From NCBI GenBank assembly GCA_018398805.1, contig JAGFBZ010000364.1:570001-634000 (forward strand): DNA of 64,000 nt, read 5' to 3'. Numbering within the stretch: the stretch's first letter is position 1; each line of letters begins with the position of its first letter. Shown here piece after piece: positions 1-12,928 of this stretch. Source of the stretch: Hirundichthys speculiger (taxonomy: Eukaryota; Chordata; Actinopteri; Beloniformes; Exocoetidae). Under the pieces are notes generated by a model, which did not search any database, was not told the DNA's origin, and saw only the letters and a program-made list of their open reading frames with translations. Made by a program: the position numbers and the translations under genes.

Positions 1-118
1 ACAGTAATTAAAAACGGATTTAAAACATATTTGTTTAATTTTAATGACCTTGCACGGCCCACCTGCAGTACCGCGACGGCCCACCAGGGGTCAGCGGCCC
101 ACACTTTGGAAATCACTG
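1..118. repeat. hAT-like non-autonomous element, partial (right end)
   Basis: This is the terminal part of the same repeat family seen complete at 6875-7256 (opposite orientation) and split at 34947-36646. The shared text includes the CACCTGCAGTAC block and the end CACACTTTGGAAATCACTG. The element runs off the left edge of the window. It ends at 118, followed by CTCTACAT, which fits an 8-bp hAT target site, but the other copy of that target lies outside the window. Confidence 0.6.
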
Positions 119-2750
119 CTCTACATGCTTCGTCCTTTTTAAGTCCGTTTAAAAGCGAAGCGGTAAAATCTCTTGAAACTATAAATAACTTTTGCACGTT
201 TTTACTCCAAAACTAACGCATCTTCTGTTAACTTTGGTGCACAGAAAATATCTGCAAAGAGTTTTTTTTTAATTTTTTTTATGGAAAATGATCCAACAGA
301 GGTCGTAGCTGCAGAATAAACGGCCTGATATAATTTTCAGTCTCTGAGCCAGCGAGGTCGCTGCGTGGAGGTGGAGTAAAGGTCAAAGTGTGCATGCCCC
401 AGAGACGCCTCCAAAATGTCCACGGCTAAATCAGGCGCTGCTAAACTATTCAAAGATGCACCTCTAGCAACAGCTGACAGCACACTGAAGTCTTTCAGAG
501 GAAAAAAAAAATCACGGAAAATGTGTGCAAACCTTCAGAGCTTTCAAGAACAACAACTATGAGAGGAGAGTTAATTTTCACAGATCAAATTTCTCCAAAG
601 CATTTGGGCTTTTTGGGAACCCTTTTTGTTTTTTTTTGGGGTCATTTTTTGTTTTCCTATTGTTTAATTTTCCATATTTAAATCATGCATTTCTTCAGAA
701 CATTTTCTTTGAATTGCATTATCAAGATGAACTAAAACATTACGCTGCTTTTTTTTTTTTTTACCTGCTTAGGAGAAAAGAAAGAAGTAACAGATCCCGG
801 GATCAGATCCTGTCCACCAAATGAAGGGGTAGCCCAGCTCTGGCAGGTGACGGCTTTAGTATTTATACCTCGTTCCCCGTCTCTATTGGCCAGCTGGGCC
901 CGGGGTCCCCTCGCCTGATTGGTCACGGGGGCATTCCTGTTACCAGATGGGTTTCTAAAAGGCAAGAATAAACGTCACAAAACTCTGGAAGAGAGACGAG
1001 GCAACAGCTGTGGCCGTCTGATCCGACCTCTCAACGTCTGCTGCTAGAACCTGCTGCACACCAAACCCTCAATCACACTCAAATAATTACACGTTCAATC
1101 GCACGCAGTCACGTTTTAACTTGAGCTTGTGGCTCGGATGGTTTGGAGATTTGGGGTGCACACGTGTTTCATAAGCGTCCTCTGTGAATCCAGTCTGTCA
1201 TCACTTAAAGGGGTAAAGATGGCGTCTTTGTCTTGGACTGCGTCATCGTAATACTCAAGAGATTTCAATTAGCAGCCCCCCGCTTTGATACATTTCCTGA
1301 CTGATCTGCGGTGCTCCTCTTTCATAAGATGCAGAAGTATTTAGTCAGATGTGTTTCAGGTTGGCAGCAGTTTGATTTGTTTCTAGGATGCAGTCAGTCC
1401 GAGCTCAGAAGTGGTTTTAATCAGAACTTTTTCTTTAATTTTTGCTATGTAAACCCTCCAGTAAAGTCCTCCTCCCTGCTTTTTATAAGTGTTCCCATCA
1501 CTACCCCACACCAGTAATGTGATCGTGCGCAGCAATCCAACGCCAGACAGATGATAAATAACGCTCGCCATGTGACAGAGCGGGGGTGGTGGTGGTGGAG
1601 GAGCTGAGAGGATGCAAACAGCAGCCCCGCAGAAATCCCAGGTTTCCCCGAGGACAGCGGTCAGATGTGTCCTGCCAGGCTGGTTTCATGTCATCTTCAC
1701 GTAAAAACAAACCTTACAAGCCCCCTCCATCATCAGACGAGCCGACAGCCAGCTGTCAGTCAAGCAGATGAGCGCACGAATGTACAGTCGGCCGTAAGTG
1801 CAGGTTCAGACGAAGAAAATCACTAAAGGGAAAAATCCCGAAATGCATCGTGAACTTTTATAGTTGCATTGTTTTTCATGAGTGTGAGTTTCCTGTTGGG
1901 GATGAATAAAGTGAGTAAAAATGTGACTGTGGGAGGCGCGTCGAGCTCTGCAGCCTGTGTTATAGTTGGACCGTGGCTGCTCTGTGCTGCACCAGCTGGG
2001 ACGTTTACTGATGTTAGAAATGTTGAAATCCTTTGGGATGGGTTCACTCTGGGGTGTTCGTACGTTTACTCGTTCTGCTGAAGGGGTTTCTTTGTACCAC
2101 AGATGGTGCTTCTGTTTGTCATCCACCTCCTCCACCAATGATCTTCGGTCCTGCCGTCAAGAGGAACTTGAATACAATTGTTTTTTTCATGGTTATGAGT
2201 GTGCACCAATAAATAGTTTTAACAGTGTCTTGCTAGTGAGGCAGCTTTAGATCGTCCAGGTGACAGTTAGAGTCAGAGTCTGGTCAACAGTTGAACCTCA
2301 GACTCAGAAGGAACGACACCAGTTCTGGCCCGGCTGTGGAACGCCAGACCAGTTCTAAACCCTTGCTGGGGTCCTGGAGGGAGCGCGGGAGTCAGACCAA
2401 ACGGTCTGCATACGTTGGCGTCATCCAGCGAAGATCTGCCGCTCTCACTGGAGCGGTTCACCGTTGACAGAAGCAGTGGGAATGAGAATCGGGGCCTTCA
2501 AGTCTCAGCTGGAAAAGGGTGGCGCGCCCTCTCCAGGTCAACAGGGCGGTGCTGCCTCCAGTGGAGGAGTTGAAGTATCTCAGGGTCTTGTTCACAAGTG
2601 AGGAAACGATGGACAGACACACCTGTCGATCTTTGTTTCTACTACAGTACATGTTACTGAAGTCATATATTACTGGAGCTAACACAAAAAAAATCTAATT
2701 AAGACCTTGAAATAACCCAGTTCACGTCATGTATCCCATTGACAGATGTT
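119..2750. other. Intergenic stretch, no gene recognised
   Basis: Both strands were read. The open frames here (up to 110 codons) show no recognisable domain, no consistent splice signals and no protein-like composition. Short T and A runs are present. Nothing further can be supported. Confidence 0.6.
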
Positions 2751-2765
2751 ATCTAAGATAAAATA

Positions 2766-2875
2766 ACATCAGATAATCCTTTATTTATCCCACAACGGGG
2801 AAATTTATAGAGTTAAAGCAACAGGAAAGTTCACACAGGGCAAACAATATTACACAAGTATTGAGAGATATAATA
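2766..2875. repeat. LINE 3'-tail-like dispersed repeat
   Basis: The block starting AATCCTTTATTTATCCCACA and continuing with ACGGGGAAATTT resembles a tail found very widely in teleost non-LTR retrotransposons. No coding part is left. The family assignment is from memory of fish repeats, not from a comparison within this window. Confidence 0.4.
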
Positions 2876-2891
2876 TAAGAGGTGGACGAGA

Positions 2892-3197
2892 AAAAAAACA
2901 TCAAAATTAACATAAACAGAACAACTCAACTCCAAAGAATATTTACACTAAAGTGTTAATTGTGATAATAAAGTATTTTGCTGTCACCTATAAAGTTTGC
3001 AGAAATTTTATCCTAGGTTTTAACAAAATAATCCAAAAGACAAAAAAAAAAAACACCAAAAGATCAGCAGTTTCATGATAGATCAAGCTTAATATTAAAC
3101 GTATCAGTATCAGTATTGGCATTGGTATTGACGATACTGGCCCTGTATTTACTGGGTATCGGATCGATACCAAAATCCCCAGTATCGCCCACCTCTA
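2892..3197. repeat. Probable hAT-type MITE with GATCGATACC motif
   Basis: The left edge near AGAGGTGGACG and the right edge CGCCCACCTCT are roughly inverted (AGAGGTGG). The right part carries the GGTATCGGATCGATACC palindrome common at hAT MITE ends in fish. The exact ends and target duplication could not be fixed. Confidence 0.35.
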
Positions 3198-3200
3198 GTT

Positions 3201-6200
3201 TCTAACCTCATCCGTGGTCACGGATTTCAGGTAGAGACAGACAGAAGATCACAAACACAAGCAATTTAAAAAAGTTTCCCTTGGCGGGTTTGCTGGACCC
3301 GGTAATCAATATGGTTCATGCATCCAGTTTCAATCCTCCTGGTGTTCTGGACCCGTCCAACCACGTGAAGGCCCACATTTATTCCACTATCTGGGTCTGT
3401 TTTATATACTAAACAGCTCATCCTAGTGTCTCCACTTGTTTCAGACTTATTCAGGATTAAATTACGGTCACTGTTTGGTGTGCTGGATTATTTTTTTTTG
3501 GTTTTTTTCATGTACGCTGTGCCTTTCATGTTTCTCGCTGTGCCTCATTCCTCGGTTATTTATTTCATATCTGGAGGCGACTGCTGTGTTCAGGAGTGCA
3601 GGGATTCAAAGAGACGCTCCGAGTCTCAGCTCCTTTGCTCTAAATCAACACTCAGGCTCCAGTTTCACAGCTGTGGCCTGACCATCCACAGACACGACTT
3701 TCCAAATTAGTCTTTCCCCATGTTGGAGGCATGAGGCTCGGCCTGTGGACGCATGTGCATCACACGCAGCCAGTAATGTCCATCTACCCCAAATCATGCG
3801 TATAAGACCGGCTGCGACTCCTATCGTAGATTCAGCGTCCGCCGGTCATGAGGTCAGTTTGAACTTCAGTCCCTCCACATGTCAGATGGCGCTCTGCTGC
3901 TGCACGGATGCGTAGGTGCAAACGGTGGCGCTAACTCTGACGTTAACGTGTTTAACATTTGTTTCGATGGCATTTGTGGCTCGTCTGCAGGATAAACGAG
4001 TTCACGCATATCAGAAATGTGCAGCAGCACAAAAAGCACACATATAAAAGAGCCGTTTCACTCTCTACTACATCCTTTGACCCCCCCCCCCCCCCCAATA
4101 AAATTCAAAAGGTCACGCTGATTGACGTGTGAGCTGTGTGCGTCTTCCACCCATTCAGACCAGTTACTGCTGTAGCTCCTATACCACCGTGGCGCAGGTC
4201 CAGCTTCCCAGTTTAGACCGTCACTCTATCCCTCAGCACCCCCCCCCCCCCCCCCCACCCCCCCCTGGTGCAGGAGCCAAATAGTCCCAGACCCCCTGCA
4301 GCTGCCTCTCAGGAACAGTTACGTAAAGCGGGAACAGTGTGAATCTTTCACAACAGTTTTTTTTACCTGAATCTTATCAGCAGAATCTGTAATGAGGTGG
4401 GGGTGGGGGGGTGGGGGGTGGGGGGGGGTGGGGGCATTGTGCCAGCTATCCACCCAGTAACTGAATCATGCTCACCGAGCAACATCATGTTGAACTGTCG
4501 TCAGGTGTCTCTCAGAATAAATTAATAAACGTGAAATAGTTTAGGAAGTCTGCACAGCCTGAGCAGCGTTAATGAGCACAGCTGGCGCTGTAGAGCTGCT
4601 CACGCGTGTGCACGCAGGCAGATGGTGCACATCGGAGCGATTCATTACTGCGGCAGCGTCGCATTAGTAATACTTATATTTCTGCATTTCATAATTAATT
4701 TGCATGTAGTGTGTGTTTCTTCTGCCGTCTCTCTTTTATTTCCATGTGTGTTTGGTAGCGTCCGTGCATGTTCCTGTAGTTCGGGCCGGATGTGCAGCCT
4801 GGTTAGTAGATTCTTCACCCTCAGCAAAGGCTCCGGGTTGAGGGTTACAAGCATTAACAGATTCACACGTGACTGCTGCCAGGATCAGCTGCCAGAGAAG
4901 TTTCTCTCTGCTTTCAGGGTCGTACGTCGACTCCTGTCTTGTGTCGTGAAGGAAAACTGGAACGCCGAGGGCTCACGACTTAAACTAATAGGAGATGGCA
5001 CCTTTGTGCGGAAAAAGAAATACATTTTGATTCAAAGGTTTAATGTTTCCTGTCATTATGAAAAGACTCTGAAAACGAGGTAAATTCAACCTCAGATGAA
5101 AATAAAAACAACAATGCACACCTTTGTGATTAAAAACTAAGAACCCCCGGTGATTCAACAGCTTGAAGAGTTAACTGTAGGATGTTGTTGGGTTCTTGCA
5201 TCGTTGTAGAGGAACTTTGGACCACTGGTTTCCATTTTCCCTGCAGGTCCAACTGGTTTTCCTCCAGCGGATCAGTGCTTGACTGCGTCACGGTGTCCTT
5301 GGACAGCACCCAACCCCCCCCCTCAGTGTGGTCATCAGGATGTGGTTGCATGAGTGCTTTGTAAAACCTCAAATAAAGTGAAAACAAGGATTATATAAGT
5401 GCAATTTAATTTATCTGGTCACAGTTCAGCTGCATTTCCCGTTGAAGCCAAGCTTTAGTTGTCATTTGACTCCACGGTACTTTGGTTCGCTGAAGAGCTC
5501 ATGGTTCACTCGGTTTACTGCAAAAAAAACACTCAGGTCCTGTGGCTTGAAAAGGAGCCCCAAGCATCACCCTTCCTCCGCCGTGCCCGACAGCTTCATG
5601 GCCAGACGTCTACAGCTACGTTTTGGTTTTGTCCGTCCAAAGGAAGTTGCTCCAGACGTCTCGTGGTTTGTTTCGCTGCAGTTGCGCAGACCTCAGTAAT
5701 GGTGCTTCATTTTAGAGTAGTGAGACCCTCCTCCTGAAAACCCCTCTGAAACAAACCGTGCATGCTTGGCTATTTACCATTTACCTCCCTAACTCAGACC
5801 TTTCTACAATGATCAGTGCTTTGGTAAAACGTGACGGTGGGAGCGGGGGGGTGAGTCTGAGATGTAGGTCTTTGGGTCTTTCTGACGTTGGGATGATGGG
5901 ACGTTCACACTCGGGAAGACTGCCAGCTAACGTGAATGTTTTATCGCTTGAGAATAATCTTTCATTGAAGAATGATGGACTCTAAATAGTTTGGAAATGA
6001 TCTGACAACCCTTCCCAGAGCGATGCTGATGTCTTTCCCTCTTGGCATTGTGTTAGCACACACTTGAGTGCTCCCGACCAGCAGACTGTCAGTTAACCTT
6101 GTGTCTTCAGCCAGCAGCTTCAGGCTGTTATACGTCATTAGTTTTTCATCTGAGGCTACATTTACCTCGTTTCTTTAGCCCTACCTGGACCTGATTCTCA

Positions 6201-6866
6201 TTTTTAATTTTTTAATGATTTTGTTAAACATTCTACTACCTAAAACCTTCAAAGTGAAATGGGGATTACTTTCTTTTCACGCGACCATACTCTTTCTGAT
6301 GAAAGGGGTTTTGAGAGAAAGCAACAGGATGATTCCTTCTCTGAAGTCTTTAGATTTGACCTCAACCCTCTCAGACGCACCGGGCTCGACCCAGCAGCAG
6401 CTCCCCAAATAGACCCGGGCATTTTCAAGACAACTGTGCGGACATCTGTCGACGTGAGGCAGCGCAGCTGAACAGGCTGGATGGGAGACTGACCAACCGG
6501 GTCGGTTCTGTGGGTGGGTCGCAGAGTACATGAAGGGTGGCGGTTCAGTTTTTCTTTTTTATGGGAATCTTTTGTTTCGTTGCATCTCCGTCTCCCACAA
6601 ACGTCCTCGTGTTTTTACGGAGGAGCTTCCCTGTGGACTGTCACCTCGTCGCGGTGGAGACACTCGTGTGGTCCTGAGGTGCTGAGAGTGATGTTCCTGG
6701 TGGGGTCCGGTGGATCCTTGATCTCAGTTGGCTCTGAAAGCAAACATTGATTGTTGCTCGATTTGTAAAGTGCAACAGCAACATAACTGGACCGGTGATT
6801 TCATCCTGCCCCAGTGGATTTGGGTCTTTAAAACTGGTTAAAATGAGGAAAAGACTCGAACCAATT
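3201..6866. other. Intergenic stretch with C/G tracts, no gene recognised
   Basis: There is no supportable gene. The longest open frame (4622-5083, 153 codons) has no domain and no splice context. Notable composition: 16 C at 4081-4096, 18 C at 4239-4256 followed by 8 more after one A, and a G-rich segment at 4398-4434 with at least five G runs of five or more, which could form a G-quadruplex. Confidence 0.6.
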
Positions 6867-6874
6867 CCTTAAAG

Positions 6875-7256
6875 CAGTGATTCCCAAAATGTGGGCCGCG
6901 GCCCCCTGGTGGGCCGTCGAGGTACTGCAGGTGGGCCGTGAGAGGTCATTAAAAAAAAAAAAAAAACGAATGTTTTAAATCCAAGATTTTTTTTAAATGT
7001 GTTTTTAATTACTGTAAAATATTTATGACATGGTTTAAAATTATTTAGAAATAATAAAACAAACCAATTGAATGTTATTCGACTGTCATCTTAACTTAAT
7101 ATGACAAGTGTCTCCTTATTTGTTAACCCTTTACGTTAATATTGGAATGTAGTCCTTGTATGTTGATCACAGTTGTGATTAAAGGTTTTCATGGGCTGCA
7201 GAGCTTTATTCACATTTCAAATTGGTCCTTGGTATTCTGAAGTTTGGGAATGGCTG
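6875..7256. mobile_element. Complete non-autonomous hAT element with 8-bp target duplication
   Basis: The 382-bp element begins CAGTGATTCCCAAA and ends TTTGGGAATGGCTG, so the termini are inverted (CAGYSATTCCCAAA). It is flanked on both sides by an identical CCTTAAAG (6867-6874 and 7257-7264), the 8-bp target duplication of hAT transposons. It is AT-rich with no coding capacity. Partial or split relatives lie at 1-118 and 34947-36646; this copy serves as the empty-site reference for the nested insertion in the latter. Confidence 0.88.
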
Positions 7257-7434
7257 CCTTAAAGGTTTGCGGTAGGCATTCAAAGCTCACCACTTTGTTG
7301 TTCTGTTGGTTGGTGACGTCTCCTCATCCAACACTCCCCTTTCTTCCAAGGTTTCCATTCTTGGTTTTCTCATTTACTACCGTCAGAGGGATTTATCACT
7401 GAGTATCACATAATAAATATCATTACATGGTTAT

Positions 7435-7832
7435 TAGGGGTGTGAAAAAAATCGATTTGGCAATATATCGCGATTTTCGGCCATCCAATATAATATCGAT
7501 TTTTCAGCTCCTAATATCGATTTTTTTTTTTTTAGGAAAATTTTATTCTATTTATTTTATTTTATTTATTTATTAAATGTGCAAAAACACTAATAGTAAA
7601 CAATAAATAGGTTGTTTTGAAGCAAATAGGTTTGACTCAATTTGTCCTCTGAATGATCAATATCATCTGATGAACATATACAGCAACTTGATTTTTTTCA
7701 TCTCTACTTTTAATTTTGATATTATCTGGGTAGATTATCGCAATATATCGCGATATTGTGATAATATCGTATCATGACCCAAGTATCATAATACATATCG
7801 TATTGCGAGGTCCTTGCCAATACTCACCCCTA
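7435..7832. mobile_element. Non-autonomous hAT-like MITE (TAGGGGTG ends)
   Basis: The left end TAGGGGTGTGAAAA and the right end TACTCACCCCTA are inverted. The inside contains repeated ATATCGCGAT and AATATCGAT palindromes typical of short hAT MITEs. The flanks ATGGTTAT and AATGTTAT are possible 8-bp target copies with two mismatches. There is no coding content. Confidence 0.6.
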
Positions 7833-8776
7833 AATGTTATTCAGTTGACTTGCAGATATTAGCTCAAGGCTAAATGATTGTAATGCTCTTTATTTCGGCC
7901 TCAGCCAGGGAATGAATATAAATATGTATAAAACTGTTTGCATGTCTGCAGAAACACTACGGATGACCGTACATCTGCAGCTGGTTACTTATCTTCGGCT
8001 CATGTAACTTTATAATATCTGAGCGTTGGACTTCTGTAATGTTGGTGGGTATTCTGTAAAGGTGACAGGAAAGCTCAGAGTGAAAGACGAGCTGCTCATG
8101 AGGAGCTCCAGGATGGACGTCTATCTTTAGTGTCGCCTCTCCGAGTCGTCCAGTGGCAGCTCTTCCTATTGAATTGCATCGACTCAGCTGTCACTCCATC
8201 GGCCCCGTTAGTCTCTCCGCCCATTCGTCCGTCTTTAAGCACATTTTGGAGTTTCGTGTCTTTTTGAGGAAACGACAGGACGATAGACGCAGAGCAGAGG
8301 GGTTTTAGAATCTGATCACCGTGGAGCTGCAGGAATTCATCGACTTGCAAAGCTCACAAACCCGTATTTTATCGCCAATAAAACAAAAAAAAAAAAACTG
8401 AGACATTTTACCATTTAATGGAAAATGTGAGCTCATTTTTTACTTTGAAAACTCAGGAAAAAGTTGAAACAGGAACAAAAAAATAAAAAAAGGCTGGAAA
8501 AGTAATTGCCTCAAATTAAAAATAAATGGAGGAGAGTTTGAGGACTAATTAGGTTAATTGGCAGGATGTAAAGATGGGCAGAGACTCACCAACCTGCTGC
8601 AAACTGCGTCTCTATAAGTTGTGGAACAATTTCAGAAAACTGTTCCTCAACGTAAATTTGTAAAGATCCCACCGTCTGCAGCCCATAATATCATCTAGAG
8701 GTTCAGAGAACTGTGAGGGTGTCCAGCTTCCACATCTGGAAGGCTCCACCAGCGCTGAAGAGGACGTGGACGTCTT
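7833..8776. other. Intergenic stretch, nothing recognised
   Basis: No gene or clear element was seen. The stretch has a short poly-A at about 8382-8396 and ordinary mixed composition. Confidence 0.5.
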
Positions 8777-9955
8777 AAGGGCCGTGTTTACTCTCGCGGT
8801 ACTGGGTGCGTTTACATGGGAAGTTTAATTCCTCTTTAATTCAGAATTAAAGTTAAAGCCGAATAAAAGTTACCATGTAAACACTTAATTCCATATGAAA
8901 ATGTCAATCCCGAATTAACTTAATTCCGAAGTAAGTGGCTGGTTTATTCCCATTTTAATTCCTCATTAAGTAATTCCGCGGTCATGTAAACACTCATTCC
9001 TCTTTAAATTAACTCCTGTCTTTCTGCGCATGCTAGTTCTCTTGCCCGTCTGTCGCGATGACGCTTATATTCCGTTAGCACGCAGTAAACGGTGTTAAAG
9101 AGCAGAGACGATTTATTTAATAAATAGCTTGGAGGAACTGGAAATAATTAAAAGAACAGATGGCAGGAAACATAAAAATTGTGAGCTTTTCAAAGCGGCC
9201 AGGTTAAATGAAGGAGGTTTCACAGATAGAGACGCCACCCAGGTCAAAAATAAGTGGAATGTTGTTGCTAACCAGTTAGCTAAGTTTGTTTTCTTCCCGT
9301 AGATGTAAAGACGTCCGCCCCCCCCCATCCAATCAGAACCCTTCCCAACCCCCAGACCTAAAGAGGAGTTGGATAAAGCCGAACTAACGTGTTTTCCATG
9401 TAAACCTTAATTCGGAATTACTATTTCCATGTAAACTCGAAGGAAAATAGTTTAATTCGGAATTATTTAATTCCTAATTTTAATTCCGAATTAAAAAACA
9501 TCATGTAACCGCAGCCAATGTGTCGCCGTTAGCTTGTCGCAGAGATGCCGCCGTCACTTTTGATTTATACTCGCGCGGTCTCCGCTATTACGCCACAACG
9601 CAAGATGGACAATCACGAACTAGCTAAACTTACTAAACGTATCTCTTGTGTTTTTCCACTTCCTCACCGTCTCGGTCGTATCCAGACCCACATTCATCGC
9701 TATCTCCCTCCATGAATTACTAGAATATGTGCTGTCTTTGTAGTGTGGAGAACCAGATGTGTACAGATGTGGGTACTTCCTCATTTCTTCAATGCGCTCT
9801 TTTCTACGAGGATGTAGAATTGACCAATCAGAGGCCTCCTTTCTCTCCTCTCTGCGACACTGTCTGCGTCGACCTACAGTTTTGGGGAGGTAGGTAGGGG
9901 AGGTCGTCTGCGTAGGTGACGCAGACGACCTGACATTCGAGTATAAATCAGGCTT
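8777..9955. mobile_element. Harbinger-like repeat, copy 1 (interrupted)
   Basis: The outer element starts GGGCCGTGTTTACTCTCGCG and ends GAGTATAAATCAGGC; the ends are imperfect inverted repeats. A sister copy at 47344-47796 matches closely through the Harbinger-like body (for example GAGATGCCGCCGTCACTTTT and CTCCCTCCATGAATTACTAG). In this copy the body is split after GCGGTACT by the second element at 8804-9516; the sister copy is uninterrupted there. No coding capacity. Confidence 0.65.
8804..9516 (+). mobile_element. Nested Harbinger-like element with a remnant DNA-binding domain ORF
   Basis: The ends GGGTGCGTTTACATG and (reverse complement of the right end) GGCTGCGGTTACATG are inverted, followed internally by AATTCCGAATTAA palindromes. 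The flanks ACT and AAT fit a 3-bp target duplication with one change, as in PIF/Harbinger. About 9100-9300, on the plus strand, reads as a short peptide containing LEIIKRTDGRKHKN and a tract with TQVKNKWNVV, resembling a MADF/Myb-SANT domain such as the accessory protein of Harbinger elements. It is a remnant: no complete ORF and no transposase. Confidence 0.55.
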
Positions 9956-12920
9956 CAGAGCAACATCTGCTCCATCCAGATGTCTCTTTCAGGGAAGACC
10001 TCGCATATTTCAGCAAGACGATGCTGAACCAGATCCTGGATCCGTCACGACAGCAGGACTTCACAGGAGAAGGGTCCAGCTGCTGGCTGGACTCCAGATC
10101 TTTCACCAGCAGAAAACATCTGGAGCATCACAATAATGAAAAAAATCTAACAACGAACGTTCCTCTCCTGAACCTCCAGCAGCCGGTCTGGTCCCAGATG
10201 TTTCCAGACAGCTGTTAAAAGAAGAGGAGCTGCTACACGTTGATGAACGTCTGTTGCGGTTGTTGTTGTTGTAGTTCATAAATACAAACATCAAATTTAA
10301 CCGGACAACCCGAGCAGCTGTACTCCAAACCTCCGGCACCTTCCTCGCTCCTCCACTCACGGTGCTGATCTGCAGGCTCCTCCCATCAGCTTCTCCTCCA
10401 CGGTTTCTAAACGTGGTGTTTTCACACGTTTCTACCACCTGAGGAGAAACCTGCTCTGCCTGGACGTCCCGTTTGCTCTGGATTCTTCACTCAGACATGG
10501 ACCGGGCCTCTGTTGAATGGGCTCTGTGTGATGTGAAGGGTTTGGGTTGGTTAGGGCCGTGAGTCGGTTCTGAGAGCGTCATCATGACTGACGATTTAAG
10601 ATAAATATATGCGTGATAAAGAGATGCGCAGGTGTCGCAGGAGATGACGGGGAATCCAAAGCTGTTTTGACTGGTTTTTGCCGGTTGGGAGGCTGTGAGA
10701 GCTGGATGACACAAATAATCTTTCATAAGGAAATTGAAATTCATATTTTAACATGAAAATAAGAGCAACTTTATTTGCAGCAGCAAAGTTATTCGGTTTG
10801 AAATGAATATTATTTGGTGAAGACACAACGGTGCCAATGCTGATCTCTGTGTGAAACCCTGTAGATCCAAACTCGGTCCTGGCGGGCTGCTGTCCTGCAT
10901 GTCTTAGATGTTCCCCAGACACAACGCACCTGATTCTAATGGATGGATCATCACCAGCTTGATATCCAGGTCTGCACAAGTCAGCTAAAGACTCACTCAT
11001 TTGCATCAGGTGTGGTGAAGCAGGGAAACATCAGAGACTAGCAGGACAGCGGTCCTCCAGGACTGGAGCTGGACCTCCCTGCTGTAGATGCTGATGTGGA
11101 GACTTCAAGGACTCCCAGGAGGATTCTGCTGCTCTAGTGTGACACCCAGTGGCTTTCTGAGGTTCTAAACTGGACCTTGAAATGAAAAAAAAAAATCCCA
11201 GCAGTATTCAGATTAGACAGGAAGCTCCTCAAAGAACCCCCCCCCCCAATCAAATCTCTTATAGACTCATCTCCGTGATCCCAGACGCGTCTGTATTGTT
11301 CCTTTCATTCTGTTCATTCTATCTTTTCTAATTCTACATCAGTCAGATGTTGGCCAGGACAGCTGTGACGTCTGAACTCGGCCACGTCCTCCTGAGTGTG
11401 CACGCGTGTGCGTGCGTGTGTTTCTGTTGCCTAACCGACCACACATAAGCTGCATGCAGCTGTGCCTGTCACACACACACACACACACCTGTGCAGCTGC
11501 TGCTGCTCCATTTTCTCACACCTGTGCACCTCACTGAGGGCCTCTGCTGACGTAGCTTCCCGCTTCCTGCCGTCACCTGTTTTCTGGCCGTCAGAGCTAA
11601 TTTAATATCACCAGTGTGAAGTCCAGGTGCCTTCATGATCTCAGCATTCGTCTCCGTCTCTGCCAGATTCTGCAGTTTCTCACCTAATTCACAAACACAT
11701 TAAAAAAAAACAGACATTTTTTCTTTTAAATGTAACTTCCTACCTGAAAGGACTCACAGGTGACACACGAGTGTTCTGTGTGAGAACTGAACCGAGGAAA
11801 CTAAAGGAATGATGGGTGATCGTGATGGCGTTATTTCTGGCTGTGACGCTGTGATGCTGCGACGCCATGCGGCGTTGTTAATGCATCCTGGGAGCAGGAG
11901 GCCGAAGGCCCGCAGCCGGGAGGTGACGGCAACACGAAACTCTGCGATAAACTCGGTCGTGACAGTCAGCTGTCTCGTTAAACCCGAGTGTTTCGGGGTG
12001 CGTTTGTGAAAAAAACAAAAAAAACAATCACGACAGAAACTAAATCACTGAGTCAGCGCCTGCGTTTAGAGGGTGGAGAGCGGCTCATGAATGGCACAAA
12101 CAAATCTTTTTATGGATCACCAAAGGGAAGAAAACCACAGGTGGGGATTATAAAAGCCATGTTTACATGAAATCAAATTGAGTTCTCAACCGTTAACGGC
12201 ACTATACTTGAGAACAGAGACTTAACAAACGAGGACACCCCAGATTTTTCATCTTTTTCTCTTTGCAGGCGTCATCTCCACAGGGCATCATTATTATTAT
12301 TATTATTATTATTATATCCTTTATTTAACCAGATAAAAGATATTACACTCCACGCATCAGTTTGGCAAAGGTTTTTAATGCCTTTCCTTTTCCTTTCTGA
12401 ACACAACCCTCCCTTACAACCTTTACTGCACTGACAGTGAGTAGCTGGAGTTCATGTGTCTGGTCTGGTCTACCCAACAGAGAAGGTCCGCTGCAGAGGC
12501 AGAAGCCAGGAGGACAACCAGGATGTTCTTCTTAGAACCATCCAGAGTATTCTGGAAGTGTCAGATAATGAGATGAGAACAGACGCAGCCGAGACTGAGA
12601 CTGAGCAGGAATGGAAAAGCACATAACAGAACAGGAACCGGTGAGCATCATGATGCCAGACGTCCAGGAAAGGGTCTGGGGTGTGAAGAGCTCCCAGTTA
12701 AAGACTCCACCTCCACCTCCTTGAGCATCCAGCTGCACAGATGAACCGTTTACTCATCAATTGGACGGTCCTGGTCACGGACCGGGTCCAACCGATAACC
12801 TGCCTCTGCTCAGCAGGGACCCTGTTGGACGTTACTGCCACGCAGGCACACCTGAGCGGAGCCCAGAAGATACCTGGAGGTAGCAGCAGATTTGAGTCTG
12901 GTGTGATGGAGCAGGGAAAC
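9956..12920. other. Intergenic stretch, no gene recognised
   Basis: No supportable gene. It contains a short CA repeat (about 11471-11488) and an ATT repeat at about 12287-12315 followed by ATCCTTTATTTAACCAGA, which looks like a short LINE/SINE 3' tail. Other open frames lack domains or splice context. Confidence 0.5.
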
Positions 12921-12928
12921 ATCTAGAA

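Noticed and set aside
4622..5083. 153-codon plus-strand frame
   Set aside because: No recognisable domain, no splice signals and Cys/Val/Leu-rich composition typical of chance frames.
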